Positions 16,712 through 25,291 of a DNA stretch of 64,000 nt are shown here, one piece after another (the stretch's first letter is position 1; every line of letters begins with the position of its first letter). The stretch covers positions 4,910,001 to 4,974,000 of the forward strand of contig NZ_CP071091.1 in NCBI RefSeq assembly GCF_017301635.1, given 5' to 3'. A program made the position numbers and the translations under genes. The notes below the pieces were generated by a model. The model saw nothing but the letters and a program-made list of their open reading frames with translations. It ran no database searches and was not told the origin of the DNA. Source of the stretch: Myxococcus landrumus (GTDB lineage: Bacteria > Myxococcota > Myxococcia > Myxococcales > Myxococcaceae).

Positions 16712-17185
16712 TCATCCGCCAAAAGTTACGCCGAGGCTAGGACCGGACGCAACGTTCGTGGGAGTGAGCGCTTCGATGGCCACGAGCGGATTCCAGTAGT
16801 CGAGGTAGTGGGTGATCCGCGCATCCGCATCGGTTCGGACGACCGAAATGCACTTCTGCTCGTATGGCTTGCCGGTCGTCCGCGCAGTGCCCATCGAGCG
16901 GAACTCGGCAATCACGAGACTGGGGTCAACCGTGTCGTGGAAGACCAAGTCGACGAACTGTACGTCGAAGGTCTTGGGGAAGTTGCTCATGTGCGCGAGC
17001 AGCGCGTCGCGCCCCGTCACCCTTGCCGGTACCCCGGCGGGAGCGAACGGGAACTCAAGGACCGCATCCGGGGCGAACAGGCTCACCCACTCCTCGGTGC
17101 GCCCTGCAGCCGTAAGACGCAGGTGCTCGGCGACCGCGTGCTGAGCCGCAGCTCGGTGTTTCGTGACGTCTTCGTTTGAGCTCAC
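16712..17185 (-). CDS. SnoaL-like / NTF2-fold protein
   Basis: The 157-residue protein starts at GTG 17185 and shows the NTF2-like layout: HLRLTAAGRTEEWVSLFAPD, AVLEFPFAPAGVPARVTGRD, then AEFRSMGTARTTGKPYEQKC and the tail ITHYLDYWNP. Such proteins are small isomerases, hydrolases or ligand binders acting on hydrophobic compounds; the substrate is unknown here. It is the first gene of a two-gene operon with the TetR regulator, suggesting that it helps remove or convert the inducing compound. Confidence 0.8.
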   Translation of the reverse strand: MSSNEDVTKHRAAAQHAVAEHLRLTAAGRTEEWVSLFAPDAVLEFPFAPAGVPARVTGRDALLAHMSNFPKTFDVQFVDLVFHDTVDPSLVIAEFRSMGTARTTGKPYEQKCISVVRTDADARITHYLDYWNPLVAIEALTPTNVASGPSLGVTFGG

Positions 17186-17196
17186 GCTCGACTCCG

Positions 17197-17244
17197 CTAG
17201 TTAGTGGTCGACCAATAACTAGTCCCGCAGTGTGGTCCCGTCAA
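17197..17244 (-). promoter_or_regulatory. promoter and TetR-type operator of the SnoaL-like operon
   Basis: On the minus strand TTGACG (complement of 17239-17244) and TAGTTA (complement of 17216-17221) are separated by exactly 17 bases, a good sigma-70-type promoter. A 26-bp palindrome (17197-17222, half-site CTAGTTAGTGGTC, one mismatch) covers the -10 box, the usual place for a TetR repressor. Confidence 0.75.
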
Positions 17245-17580
17245 GCCGTCCTCAATCAAAATCCGGTCGCTGGGACATCCGGACATCGAGGAGAGAGACA
17301 CACACTAGGCAGGTGCACGCGTGTGGCTGTGATGTGGGGCTACCACTGCGGGGGTTGGACTGCCGACGTCTCCTCCTCCGCGACACACCCGAACGTCCAA
17401 GACCGCTGGGGATGACGGAGGGGAAGCGCCATGTTGGGCAGGGTGCCCCTCCGGCGGTTCCCATTTCTAGCCCAGGTCACCACCAAGACATGGGGCTGGC
17501 TGTACGACCAGGCCCCTCTCACGAGGGGTCCGTCCGCTGGCCGCGGCTTATGCGCGAGGCGGGACAGCCAGCCCCGAGCC
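17245..17580. other. no gene recognised
   Basis: Only a short plus-strand string RLMREAGQPAP (near 17545) recalls the RLMREAGL motif of IS3 OrfB; the rest has no assignable frame. Confidence 0.3.
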
Positions 17581-17801
17581 TGGAGACGATCTTCAAAAGG
17601 CGCGGCGTTTTGATCGCATGAGCCAGGATCGCAGGAAGAGAGACGGCCGGCAGCGCGATCACGGGCGCGCGACGCTTGCCGGCGGGCAGTGTTGCGGCGG
17701 GGATGAATCAGGCCGCGTCGAGTTCTCCTGTCGCTTGTTTTCAGCACCGCGAGCGCCCCTGCGCGGCCCTCCAATCCCGCGCTTCTTGAAGGTCGTCTCC
17801 A
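17581..17801 (-). mobile_element. short inverted-end element, copy M3 (221 bp)
   Basis: The shortest form of the element: the same ends as M1/M2, with the IstB-like region deleted between TCGAGTTCTCCTGTCGCT and its equivalent. It therefore looks like a non-autonomous MITE-type derivative. Confidence 0.7.
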
Positions 17802-18367
17802 CTTCGACCTCATTGCCGCCGACGGTCGCCGGATTCAGGCAAAAGCGCGAACAGCGCTCTCGCAACCACAATTCGAGCATGAGCCTAGCCTGAACTTCGA
17901 CCTCTGCCTCTGTATCTGGCTCACGAAGGATCATCTGCATGTCCTCAGGGCGTGGGAAGTGACGCCTCAGGCCCTGCGGGCATCCGGTCGGTGCTCCAGC
18001 AAGGGTGACCCCATGCTCACCGAGCCACAGCTCAGGCGCGGCGGAACCGGCATTACAGAAGTCACTACGGCGGTTGCCAGGGTGTGGCTGTGAGGCTGTT
18101 CACTCGGTCCCCTACTCTGTAGCCGAGTCAGATGAGCGAGTCCGCATCATCGAAGAATGAGTGCAGAATCTACGCGCGTTGAAACCAAGACCGTCTCTAG
18201 AGCGCCGTTCATGTTGATAACTCAATGACTTTGATCGATTGCGGGAGGGAAGCGAGCCCGGGACGACCGTCGAAACGACGCCCTGACACAGGCTCGTCGC
18301 GGTGAACGGAATGGCGCCGTTGGGTGGCGCAGCTCGACAAACGAGTCTCCTCGCGTATCATCCATCG
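17802..18367. other. no complete gene; fragment truncated by M3
   Basis: The minus strand from 17940 to 17802 reads MQMILREPDTEAEVEVQARL, then MLELWLRERCSRFCLNP, and runs into M3. It looks like a real protein tail or head cut by the element, family unknown. The remaining bases to 18367 hold no recognised feature. Confidence 0.35.
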
Positions 18368-19000
18368 ATGAGCGATAATCCGGTCTCGGACCGATACCAT
18401 GCTTGCATCGCGCCCCTCGCGGCTTCCTCGGTGGCGAAAGCGGGTCGGTGCGTGCTGTCGTATGGCCACAATGGCGCCGAGCTCGCCCGCGTACGACAGA
18501 CTCTGATACTGCCCGCGGCACTCGAGCGCTTCTACGAGCAGGCTGATTTCATGCAGATCCGATGGCGCTTGCAACAAGGCGCCGCAATCGAGTTCCTCGA
18601 CCGCGAGATCGACATCGTTGGGGGAGAGGCGAACATCCTCCCTGTTTCCACATGCGTCGACGGCATCGACGGCCGACGTGGAGCGGAACTGCTCGACCCG
18701 TACGGCTCCTTTCCGGAGGCGCGTGAGTTGCTCGACCGCCTCGCGCCCTTCGATTACTGCGAGGGCGAGTTCGCGGTCTGCCTCGAAATGGAATCGGGCC
18801 GGGTCCTCGACCGGCTGTATTTCGTGCCACTCGACGGAGTCGGAGAGATCCGGCCGCTGCCCGTGGGCGTCGCGGACTATCTGCAGCGCGGCTTTGCCAT
18901 GCGATTCATACACCACTGGGTCGAGGCAGCACTCTTCGACAGTCCTGACTGGACGGCGTTCTCGAAGCACTATCTCGCGCAGGTCTTCGGTTCGAAGTAG
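18368..19000 (+). CDS. uncharacterised protein, possibly SUKH-like
   Basis: The 210-residue soluble protein starts at ATG 18368 (MSDNPVSDRYHACIAP). The segment LPAALERFYEQADFMQIRW, the central GEFAVCLEMESGRVLDRLYF and the late GVADYLQRGFAMRFIHHW have the order seen in SUKH/SMI1-KNR4 domain proteins, often immunity proteins of polymorphic toxins. This is pattern resemblance only. No toxin gene is adjacent. Element M4 starts six bases after its stop, so its original downstream neighbour is gone. The ATG at 18302 would add 22 residues without a ribosome-binding site. Confidence 0.5.
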   Translation: MSDNPVSDRYHACIAPLAASSVAKAGRCVLSYGHNGAELARVRQTLILPAALERFYEQADFMQIRWRLQQGAAIEFLDREIDIVGGEANILPVSTCVDGIDGRRGAELLDPYGSFPEARELLDRLAPFDYCEGEFAVCLEMESGRVLDRLYFVPLDGVGEIRPLPVGVADYLQRGFAMRFIHHWVEAALFDSPDWTAFSKHYLAQVFGSK

Positions 19001-19005
19001 GCGAC

Positions 19006-19259
19006 TGGAGACGACCTTCAAGAAGCGCGGGGCTTCGAGCCACTCGGGCGTGGAGAAGCGAGGGATTGGAGGGCCACGCAGGGGCGCTCGCGGTGCCGAA
19101 AACGAGCGACAGGAGAACTCGACGCGGCCTGATTCATCCCCGCCGCAACACTGCCCGCCGGCAAGCGTCGCGCTCTCGTGACCGCGCTGCCGGCGGTCTC
19201 TCTTCCTGCGATTCTGGCTCACGCGATCAAAACGCTGCGCCTTTTCAAGATCGTCTCCA
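19006..19259 (+). mobile_element. short inverted-end element, copy M4 (254 bp)
   Basis: Opposite orientation to M1-M3: it begins TGGAGACGACCTTCAAGAAG and ends with the complement of TGGAGACGATCTTGAAAAGG. Like M3 it lacks the IstB-like interior. Confidence 0.7.
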
Positions 19260-19411
19260 CTCCGGGTCGCGAAACAAGAGAAGAGGCTCAGAGGTGCAGT
19301 CGTGAACAAGGCGTCACCTCTCTTTGGCAGAAGCAGGGAGCAACCCACGCCGTCCACTCGTATCGGCACCAGCCATGGGCACGTCGAGCGGAACGACAGG
19401 TTTTGGGTGAC

Positions 19412-21286
19412 TCAGAATTGGCCCGACATCCCCATCATGGCCCCGCCCTCGGGGAGCAGCGAGATGGACATCCGAGGCACTTCGCGAGGTGCGCGGCCGG
19501 AGCTCCAGGCTTCGAGGACATGCTCGGCAGGTGACCGTTGCAGGAAGGCGTCCAGCAGGAAGCTCGTCCCAGCAATCATGAAGGCCGGCCCTGCCAGCCG
19601 ATTGAGGGCGCGACCATAGTTCTCCGGCAACGGGGGCTTCACGTCCTCCATCCACACCGTGAGGGCAGCACCTGTGGCGAGGACGAAGGCACCCGTCAAC
19701 TTGAGAGCAAACCTGTTGCGCTCCTCGGTGACCGCGATGCTCCGGAGGCGCTCTTCGGTGCGCGCAACCACCAAGGCGTGGTCCTCCTGAGTCAAGAGCG
19801 CCCGCCGATATTCCGCTTCCACCTCCTCCCCCTCCGTGCTGCTCAGCAGCGACCATGTCCCGGCCCCAAGGAGGAGCGCGCTTGCCCCCAGATAGCTCCA
19901 GCTCGCGGCCTTGTACCCGCCCGCCCTCAGGTTGAGCCCTCCCGCGAGACCCATTGCCGCGCCACCCGTGAGCCGGAGCGCACCTTCGACGTGTCTGCTC
20001 TGGCGCTGCTGTCGTCCCAGTTGCCCCAGCAGCAAGCCCATGCGGTCACCGTCCTCGCGCGAGATGCCGTACACGGGAGTGGGGGTCGCCGCTTGTGCAC
20101 CGCGGAAGTCAGCAAGCGCCCGGGGGCCAAACGGCTGAGCGAAGAGCATGCGCAGTGGGTCCGTGATCCCCCGCGCCTCCAGCACGCGCTCGACAGAGAC
20201 GAGTGAGGAGAGGGTCCCCTGTTCCGCAGGCAACCCGAAGCGCTCGGAGCTCCCATCCGCGAGCACCCGCTCGACGCTCCCACCGCGAATGGCCTGGGGC
20301 AGGCGCAAGTGGACACGATGGCCCGCCTCGCTGTGGCTGTCTATCCAGCGCAGCCCCTCCGCATCCCGCACAACGAGCCGGACGGGCTCTGTCTCACCCA
20401 CATCGAGCACCGCGCCGGTCACGACCCCGGACTCCATCAGATGGACCTGGTTGTCGCCCGAGGGGCCTCGGGCAAACACATGCGGGCGGAAGGCGGGATT
20501 CTTCACTTCGTGGCTGGCGGTCTCCACGAAGGCAGCCAGCTCTTCGTAGGAGACCGCCCCGTCCCCGTCCCCGTCCGCCGCGCCGAGCAACCCCGAGCGG
20601 ACCGCATGACTGAAGATTCCAGACTGGAGCTCCGACCACTCATACACCTCCGCCTCCGCGCTCGTGGAGAGGAGCACCCCGACATTCTGGAGCCTGCGCC
20701 CCATGGCCTCCGCGGAGTCCACGGGCGTGGCGTAGCGCCGGCCGCCGGGCTTGCGCGGGTTGAGCATGAAGAACGAGTTGCAACTGTCGAGGACCACGTG
20801 GGCCCGTTGAACCGGAATCTTGGACAGCGCCTCCTCGAGCGCGTCGGACGTAAAGGCGCCATCTGCAAGCTCAAGGAAGCCCTTTCCTTGCTCGACATCT
20901 CCGTGACCAGCGAAGAGGAAGTACAGCTCACTCTCCCGTCCCTGGCGCGTGTTCTCTCGGACGCGCCGCGAGATGTCCTCGAAGGCCTCCTGAAGCCGTG
21001 CGAGGGTGGGTGGCTCCGCCCGCTGCCGCACCTCCGGAAACAGCCGCGCGGTGTCCTTGTCGAGTTCCGTGAGCACGCGCACATATGCCCCCGGGGCGAG
21101 CACCCGAAAGACGGTGTCGTACTTGGCAGCATCATCGTCCGCGAACTGGAGCCGGGGGCGTCCGAGGGTGGCACTCGCGTTGTTGCCGACAATCAAGACG
21201 AAGCGCTCGCGCGTTTCGGCCCAACAGAGCATGGGGAGGAGGAGCAACGTGTACGTGAGCGACTTCATGGCCGTGGAGAGATTCAT
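19412..21286 (-). CDS. exported caspase-like (C14) protein
   Basis: The 624-residue protein has an N-terminal signal peptide (LTYTLLLLPMLCWAE) and a caspase-fold peptidase domain (about 25-270). The catalytic dyad is visible as His128 in FLFAGHGD and Cys169 in VLDSCNS. DGDGDGAVSYEEL (near 235) is an EF-hand-like loop. The C-terminal third has two or three hydrophobic segments (LGASALLLGAGTWSL, LTGAFVLATGAALTV), so it is likely anchored in the envelope. The start ATG overlaps the anti-sigma stop as ATGA. As the third gene of an ECF-sigma operon, it is presumably made under the sigma factor's own control. Confidence 0.85.
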   Translation of the reverse strand: MNLSTAMKSLTYTLLLLPMLCWAETRERFVLIVGNNASATLGRPRLQFADDDAAKYDTVFRVLAPGAYVRVLTELDKDTARLFPEVRQRAEPPTLARLQEAFEDISRRVRENTRQGRESELYFLFAGHGDVEQGKGFLELADGAFTSDALEEALSKIPVQRAHVVLDSCNSFFMLNPRKPGGRRYATPVDSAEAMGRRLQNVGVLLSTSAEAEVYEWSELQSGIFSHAVRSGLLGAADGDGDGAVSYEELAAFVETASHEVKNPAFRPHVFARGPSGDNQVHLMESGVVTGAVLDVGETEPVRLVVRDAEGLRWIDSHSEAGHRVHLRLPQAIRGGSVERVLADGSSERFGLPAEQGTLSSLVSVERVLEARGITDPLRMLFAQPFGPRALADFRGAQAATPTPVYGISREDGDRMGLLLGQLGRQQRQSRHVEGALRLTGGAAMGLAGGLNLRAGGYKAASWSYLGASALLLGAGTWSLLSSTEGEEVEAEYRRALLTQEDHALVVARTEERLRSIAVTEERNRFALKLTGAFVLATGAALTVWMEDVKPPLPENYGRALNRLAGPAFMIAGTSFLLDAFLQRSPAEHVLEAWSSGRAPREVPRMSISLLPEGGAMMGMSGQF

Positions 21287-22104
21287 GGCGCTTTCTCGAG
21301 CATCAACGTCCAGTGGGTGAGTGCGGCCTCCGGCCAACGCGCGCGGAGGAGTGGTTCCAGGTTCGGGCTCTTCTCGAGCGCCTCCATGTCGAGGACGCGG
21401 AGGGGCTCGGACGTCACCAGCGCAAAGACTTGCAAGGGGCCCAACGCGGGCTGGTCGAGCAGCACCGCCTCCGGCATGGGGGTGTCGCGTACCGAGGGCG
21501 ACAGCTCGACCGAGCGAGGGTCCTCCCCCGGCGTGAGGTACGCGGGGTAGAGCCAGTGAAGCTCGCCGGCTGCGTCCCTGGCGAAGAGGAGGAGAAAAGC
21601 GGGCGTCTCGCCCAGGTTGCGGAAGCGCGCGAAGAGCGGGGTCGACGGCGAGAGGACCGCTCCGGGACGAAGCAGCACGGGTGGACTGCCGGCGGAGAGC
21701 AGGTCCACTCCCACATACCGGTGGAGTGGTGCAACGAATTGCCCGCCCCGCGCGGCGAACTGCGTTCGGCGGGGAGAGAACTCCTGCACCGCATATCCAC
21801 ACAAGACGCCTGTCACCGCCAGGCATGCCGTGGCGAGTCCTGCGCGCCAGCCCGGTGGCCACCAGGCCATGGGGTGACGGAGGGGCTTGTCCTTGAGACG
21901 GGCCATGAGGGCTTGGACGTCGCGCTCATCCACGGGAGGCGGTGGCGCGCTCAGGCGGGCCACCAACTGCTTCTGTGCGTTCAGCTCTCGGCGGCAGGAT
22001 GCGCAGCCGGACAGGTGTCCTTCGAGCCATCGGGAACGATGGAGGGTGCTCTCGCCCTCCAGCCATTCCAGCAGCTCCATGGGGTCGGGACAGGGGGCGC
22101 TCAT
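21283..22104 (-). CDS. zinc-finger anti-sigma factor with C-terminal DUF4384-like domain
   Basis: The N-terminus has the zf-HC2 motif HLSGCASC (His30, Cys34, Cys37), the anti-sigma zinc-binding site. One membrane segment follows (about 86-106, WRAGLATACLAVTGVLCGYA) and then a periplasmic domain with VGVDLLSAG, TPLFARFRNLGETPAFLLLF and ELHWLYPAYL, resembling DUF4384. The protein probably holds the ECF sigma factor at the membrane and releases it on an envelope signal. Overlaps of ATGA on both sides couple it to the sigma and caspase genes. Confidence 0.85.
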   Translation of the reverse strand: MSAPCPDPMELLEWLEGESTLHRSRWLEGHLSGCASCRRELNAQKQLVARLSAPPPPVDERDVQALMARLKDKPLRHPMAWWPPGWRAGLATACLAVTGVLCGYAVQEFSPRRTQFAARGGQFVAPLHRYVGVDLLSAGSPPVLLRPGAVLSPSTPLFARFRNLGETPAFLLLFARDAAGELHWLYPAYLTPGEDPRSVELSPSVRDTPMPEAVLLDQPALGPLQVFALVTSEPLRVLDMEALEKSPNLEPLLRARWPEAALTHWTLMLEKAP

Positions 22105-22691
22105 TCGCCATCCTCCTGGGTGTGCGCGCGCAGTTGGCGGATGCCGAGAAACACGCGCGAGCGGACGGTGCTGACAGGCACATCGAGGATCCGTGCAATC
22201 TCGGGGTAGTCGAGCCCCTGGCTGAATCGAAGCAGCACGGCCTCCTTCAGCTTGGGAGACAGCTCATGCAGGGCCACCAGGGTGCGGCGGCGGCGCTCGA
22301 CGTCGAGGAGGGTGTCGAGGGGGGAGTGCGCAGTGACGCCCTCCTCCTGTGTGAGGTGCCGCGTCCGGCGCACGCGGTCGCGATACTGATTGCGACAGAG
22401 GTTGCGCACCACCGTGTAGAGATAGACGGAGAAGGGACGCGCTGGCCGGAACTCCCGGCGCGCATGCCAGACCTTGAGCAGGGCCTCTTGCGCGGTCTCC
22501 GCCCCCGCGGCGGCGTCGCCCAGATAGCGGGTCGCGAACTGCTGAACCTGCGCCAGGTGCCGCCGGACGAGCGCCGCGAAGGCGTCCTCTGCCCCCGCGC
22601 TGGCCAGGAGCATCAGCTCCGCGTCAGTGCGCTCCTCGACCGGCCTGTCTGGAGGCGGCAAGACGAACATTCTTGGATTTCGCTCGGACAT
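22101..22691 (-). CDS. ECF-type RNA polymerase sigma factor
   Basis: The 196-residue protein contains sigma region 2 (AFAALVRRHLAQVQQFATRY, AAAGAETAQEALLKVW, PFSVYLYTVVRNLCRNQYRD) and region 4 (LSPKLKEAVLLRFSQGLDYP, EIARILDVPVSTVRSRV). I chose ATG 22691 (MSERNPRMFV); a longer frame from 22784 adds an improbable basic extension. It heads the sigma/anti-sigma/caspase operon. The upstream interval 22692-22814 should hold its promoter. Confidence 0.9.
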   Translation of the reverse strand: MSERNPRMFVLPPPDRPVEERTDAELMLLASAGAEDAFAALVRRHLAQVQQFATRYLGDAAAGAETAQEALLKVWHARREFRPARPFSVYLYTVVRNLCRNQYRDRVRRTRHLTQEEGVTAHSPLDTLLDVERRRRTLVALHELSPKLKEAVLLRFSQGLDYPEIARILDVPVSTVRSRVFLGIRQLRAHTQEDGE

Positions 22692-22814
22692 CGGCAGGAG
22701 AACACCGTAGAGCGAAGTCCGTTGAGTCCCTAGATGCGGATTTCTCCATGAGGGAGAGGGGCTGCGCCACCGGAGCGCCGCCATCAGACCGCAGGTGTCT
22801 CACCGGGGCAGGTT

Positions 22815-22975
22815 GGGTCTAGAGAGACGCCGAGAACAAGTTCGCGCAGGCCTTCGTTCACGGAGGCCCCTGGGTCGCGCACCACACCCCATGCGAAGCC
22901 CAGGAGGAGAATCGCGCCGCGTCAGGGACGAAATTCCATCACCGCAAGTCCCCGGAGAAACGAGCGGCGCCCCTG
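22815..22975 (+). repeat. tRNA-array-family repeat and conserved leader of the peptide gene
   Basis: AGAGACGCCGAGAACAAGTT at 22820 is repeated at 12736 and, degenerate, at 58986. From 22921 the sequence GTCAGGGACGA-ATTC-ATCACCG matches the leader of the peptide gene at 3679-3729 (GTCAGGGACGAGAATCACTC). Confidence 0.55.
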
Positions 22976-23056
22976 ATGACGTTGACGGTGCGGACGAGCC
23001 CAATGAAGCGCAGCTATCGCAACAGCCTCTGGCACCCGCTTGACGCCGCCTCCTGA
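22976..23056 (+). pseudogene. second copy of the small peptide gene, truncated by IS3
   Basis: The frame ATG 22976 to TGA 23054-23056 reads MTLTVRTSPMKRSYRNSLWH and ends DAAS. It aligns with the first 24 residues of the peptide at 3730. The homology stops exactly at the IS3 boundary (TG at 23054), and the stop codon is supplied by the insertion sequence, so the Cys-containing tail has been lost. Confidence 0.6.
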
Positions 23057-24301
23057 GCCTCCCCCGGTTTTGTGGACACCTGAGATGAGGTGACCGAAGG
23101 ATGTCCACGACGATGCCGAGACGCGAGCGCAGGACGTACACGCCCGAGTTCAAAGCCCGGGCTGTGAACATGGTGCTGGAAGAGGGCAAGTCCCGGGCGC
23201 AGGTGGCCAAGGACCTGGACCTGACTCGTAGCGCGCTGGAGGCCTGGATGAGGCAGTCGCGAACGGACGCGGGCCAGGGGCCGTCCGGGGCGCTGACGAC
23301 GGGTGAGCGCCCAGTTGCGCCGCGAGGTGCGCCAGCTGCGGATGGAGCGGGAGATACTAAAAAACGCGGCGGCCTTCTTCGCCAAGGAGAGCACGTGAGG
23401 TTCACGGCCATCCAGGAGGAGAAGGCGAACTACCCGGTGGCGATGCTGTGCCGTGTGCTGGAGGTGTCCCGAGCGGGCTACTACGCCTGGGAGGGACGTG
23501 AAGCGTCGGCACGCCAGAAGGCCAATGCGGCGCTCGGGGAGCGAATCCAGCAGGTCCATCAGGACAGTCGCCGCACCTATGGTAGCCCACGCGTCCAGGC
23601 CGAGCTGAAGGCCCAGGGGCTGCCCGTGGGCCGGCACCGCGTGGCCCGGCTCATGCGCGAGGCAGGGCTCCGCGCTCGTCGACGCAGACGGTTCGTGCAC
23701 ACCACGGACTCCAAGCACGGCCTCCCGGTAGCGCCCAACGTGCTGGCTCGCGACTTCAATCCACCAAGGCCCGACCGGACGTGGGCGACGGACATCACGT
23801 ACGTGCCCACGCGAGAGGGCTGGCTCTACCTGGCAGTGGTGCTGGACCTCTTCAGTCGGCGCGTCATCGGCTGGGCCATGGACCGCTGCATCGACCGGCA
23901 CCTGGTGCTTTCGGCTCTCGACATGGCGCTCAAAGGTCGCTGTCCCCCAGCGGGACTGCTGCACCATTCGGATAGGGGCAGCCAATACGCCAGTGAGGAC
24001 TACCAGCGAGCGCTGGCCGCCCACGGCATCCGGTGCAGCATGAGCCGCAAGGGCAACTGCTGGGACAACGCCGTGGTGGAGAGCTTCTTCTCCACGCTGA
24101 AGACAGAATTGGTGCACGAAGCGGACTTCTCGACGCGCGAGGCGGCGAAGGGTGGCTTGCTCGAGTTCATCGAGGTGTTCTACAACCGCAAGCGGCGGCA
24201 CTCCTCACTTGGCTACGTCAGTCCCGCCGAGTTCGAGAAGACCGCCTCGCAGGTGCCGTTGGCTGCTTAACCCACCTGTCCACAGAACCCGGGCAAGCTC
24301 A
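23054..24301 (+). mobile_element. IS3-family insertion sequence (1248 bp)
   Basis: Ends begin TGAGCCTCCCCCGGTTTTGT on the left and, as complement, TGAGCTTGCCCGGGTTCTGT on the right, both starting with TG as in IS3 elements and reaching GTGGACA. No target duplication is seen: the left flank is the peptide-gene copy, the right flank is an IS66 tnpC interior. The flanks are unrelated, so a deletion or recombination next to the element is likely. Confidence 0.85.
23101..24270 (+). CDS. IS3 transposase, OrfA-OrfB in one frame
   Basis: Residues 1-68 are OrfA helix-turn-helix (YTPEFKARAVNMVLEEGKSR, AQVAKDLDLTRSALEAWM). From about residue 100 onward it is OrfB, with HTH_21 (RRTYGSPRVQAELKAQG) and the rve integrase core carrying Asp in WATDITYVPT, Asp in HHSDRGSQY and Glu in NAVVESFFSTLK. 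In normal IS3 elements the two frames differ by -1. Here two bases seem missing after GGTGAGCGC (near 23310), so the zipper region is read out of frame and fuses OrfA directly to OrfB. The true zipper (VRQLRMEREILKNAAAFFAK) survives in another frame. Activity is doubtful. Confidence 0.85.
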   Translation: MSTTMPRRERRTYTPEFKARAVNMVLEEGKSRAQVAKDLDLTRSALEAWMRQSRTDAGQGPSGALTTGERPVAPRGAPAADGAGDTKKRGGLLRQGEHVRFTAIQEEKANYPVAMLCRVLEVSRAGYYAWEGREASARQKANAALGERIQQVHQDSRRTYGSPRVQAELKAQGLPVGRHRVARLMREAGLRARRRRRFVHTTDSKHGLPVAPNVLARDFNPPRPDRTWATDITYVPTREGWLYLAVVLDLFSRRVIGWAMDRCIDRHLVLSALDMALKGRCPPAGLLHHSDRGSQYASEDYQRALAAHGIRCSMSRKGNCWDNAVVESFFSTLKTELVHEADFSTREAAKGGLLEFIEVFYNRKRRHSSLGYVSPAEFEKTASQVPLAA

Positions 24302-24887
24302 TGGTGCTGCGAGCCACCGGGAGTCCCTCACGCGCGAGTGCCTTCTCCAGTCGGTGCAGTGGCAGGGAGTCGGCGCATTTCGAAGTGACGAGGTGGGCGA
24401 TGAAGCCAGAGCCGTAGCCCGTCTTCTCTGCGACGCGGGGTGGCCCCATGGCCGTCACGACACTCTCGCCACACGCGCAGCCGAGGGTTTCTCGTACGTG
24501 CACCTGCTTCTCGAAGTGGCCCGGGATGTACTCATACAGGACGCTCGGCCGGCCCGGCCCCAGCGGGTGGAAGTCCGTCCCGTTGCAGCGGGGGCACCGC
24601 TGGTGCTCGCGGAGGACTGGGTGGAAGACAGTGCGCGACGGCAGCTCCCTCTTCACGCCAGCACGCTCGCGACGCTTCAGGAGCGCGGCCTGCGCCTGAG
24701 CCTTCTCCTCTCGAGGAGCCTCCTTGCGCAGCTCCTCCGCGGGCGGAGGTAGCTTCTCGGACTTCTTGCCAAAGACGGTGCGGGTGAGCGTCGCGACTTG
24801 CTGCTCGAGAGTCGTCAGTCGCTCACGAAGCTCTTCGGCTTCCTCGCGCCACGGGCAGTGGTGGTCCATTGGCAACTCGCGAGCCAT
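24302..24887 (-). pseudogene. IS66 tnpC, N-terminal fragment
   Basis: It matches TnpC from MARELPMDHHCPWREE through the zinc region (CPRC, CACG) to LARSTM-like VARSTM, and then runs into IS3 sequence. All three catalytic acidic residues are lost. Confidence 0.85.
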
Positions 24888-24900
24888 GCCACCCAGGTAC

Positions 24901-25290
24901 TCACCATCGAGCCGTGGTGCCCTGGGACTCGGCTGGCTGCCCGGGCGGCTGCCATTGGAGCGGCCGACGTACTCGCGAGACGTCGATGCCGTCGAGCAAC
25001 ATGGCCAACTGCGTGGAGTCCAGTTGCACCGACGTGGCGTCGTGCGCGACGTCAGGCATCCGGAAGCGGCCCGCCTCCAGTCGCTTGTACAGAAGCAGGA
25101 AGCCTCCGCCGTCCCACGCCAGCACCTTCACCTTGTCCCGCCGTTTGCTGACGAAGACGAAGAGGTGACCGGAGTACTCGTCGGCCACCAGGACTCGTTG
25201 CACGTGGACGAAGAGGCCATCGATGGACTTGCGCATGTCCACCGGCTCAGCGGCCAGGTGGATGCGGACGGCACGCGGCAGCAGGAGCAC
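24901..25290 (-). CDS. tnpB: IS66 accessory protein TnpB, second copy
   Basis: Nearly identical to the first TnpB (PVDMRKSIDGL, SGHLFVFVSKRRDKVKVLAW), with EYSGH for AYSGH and PLQWQPPGQ near the end. The start is GTG 25290, next to the tnpA stop. Intact, but in a broken element. Confidence 0.85.
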   Translation of the reverse strand: MLLLPRAVRIHLAAEPVDMRKSIDGLFVHVQRVLVADEYSGHLFVFVSKRRDKVKVLAWDGGGFLLLYKRLEAGRFRMPDVAHDATSVQLDSTQLAMLLDGIDVSRVRRPLQWQPPGQPAESQGTTARW

Positions 25291-25291
25291 G

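Noticed and set aside
16031-17179. 382-codon plus-strand frame across the TetR/SnoaL operon
   Set aside because: Antisense to two genes with clear family motifs and a mapped promoter/operator.
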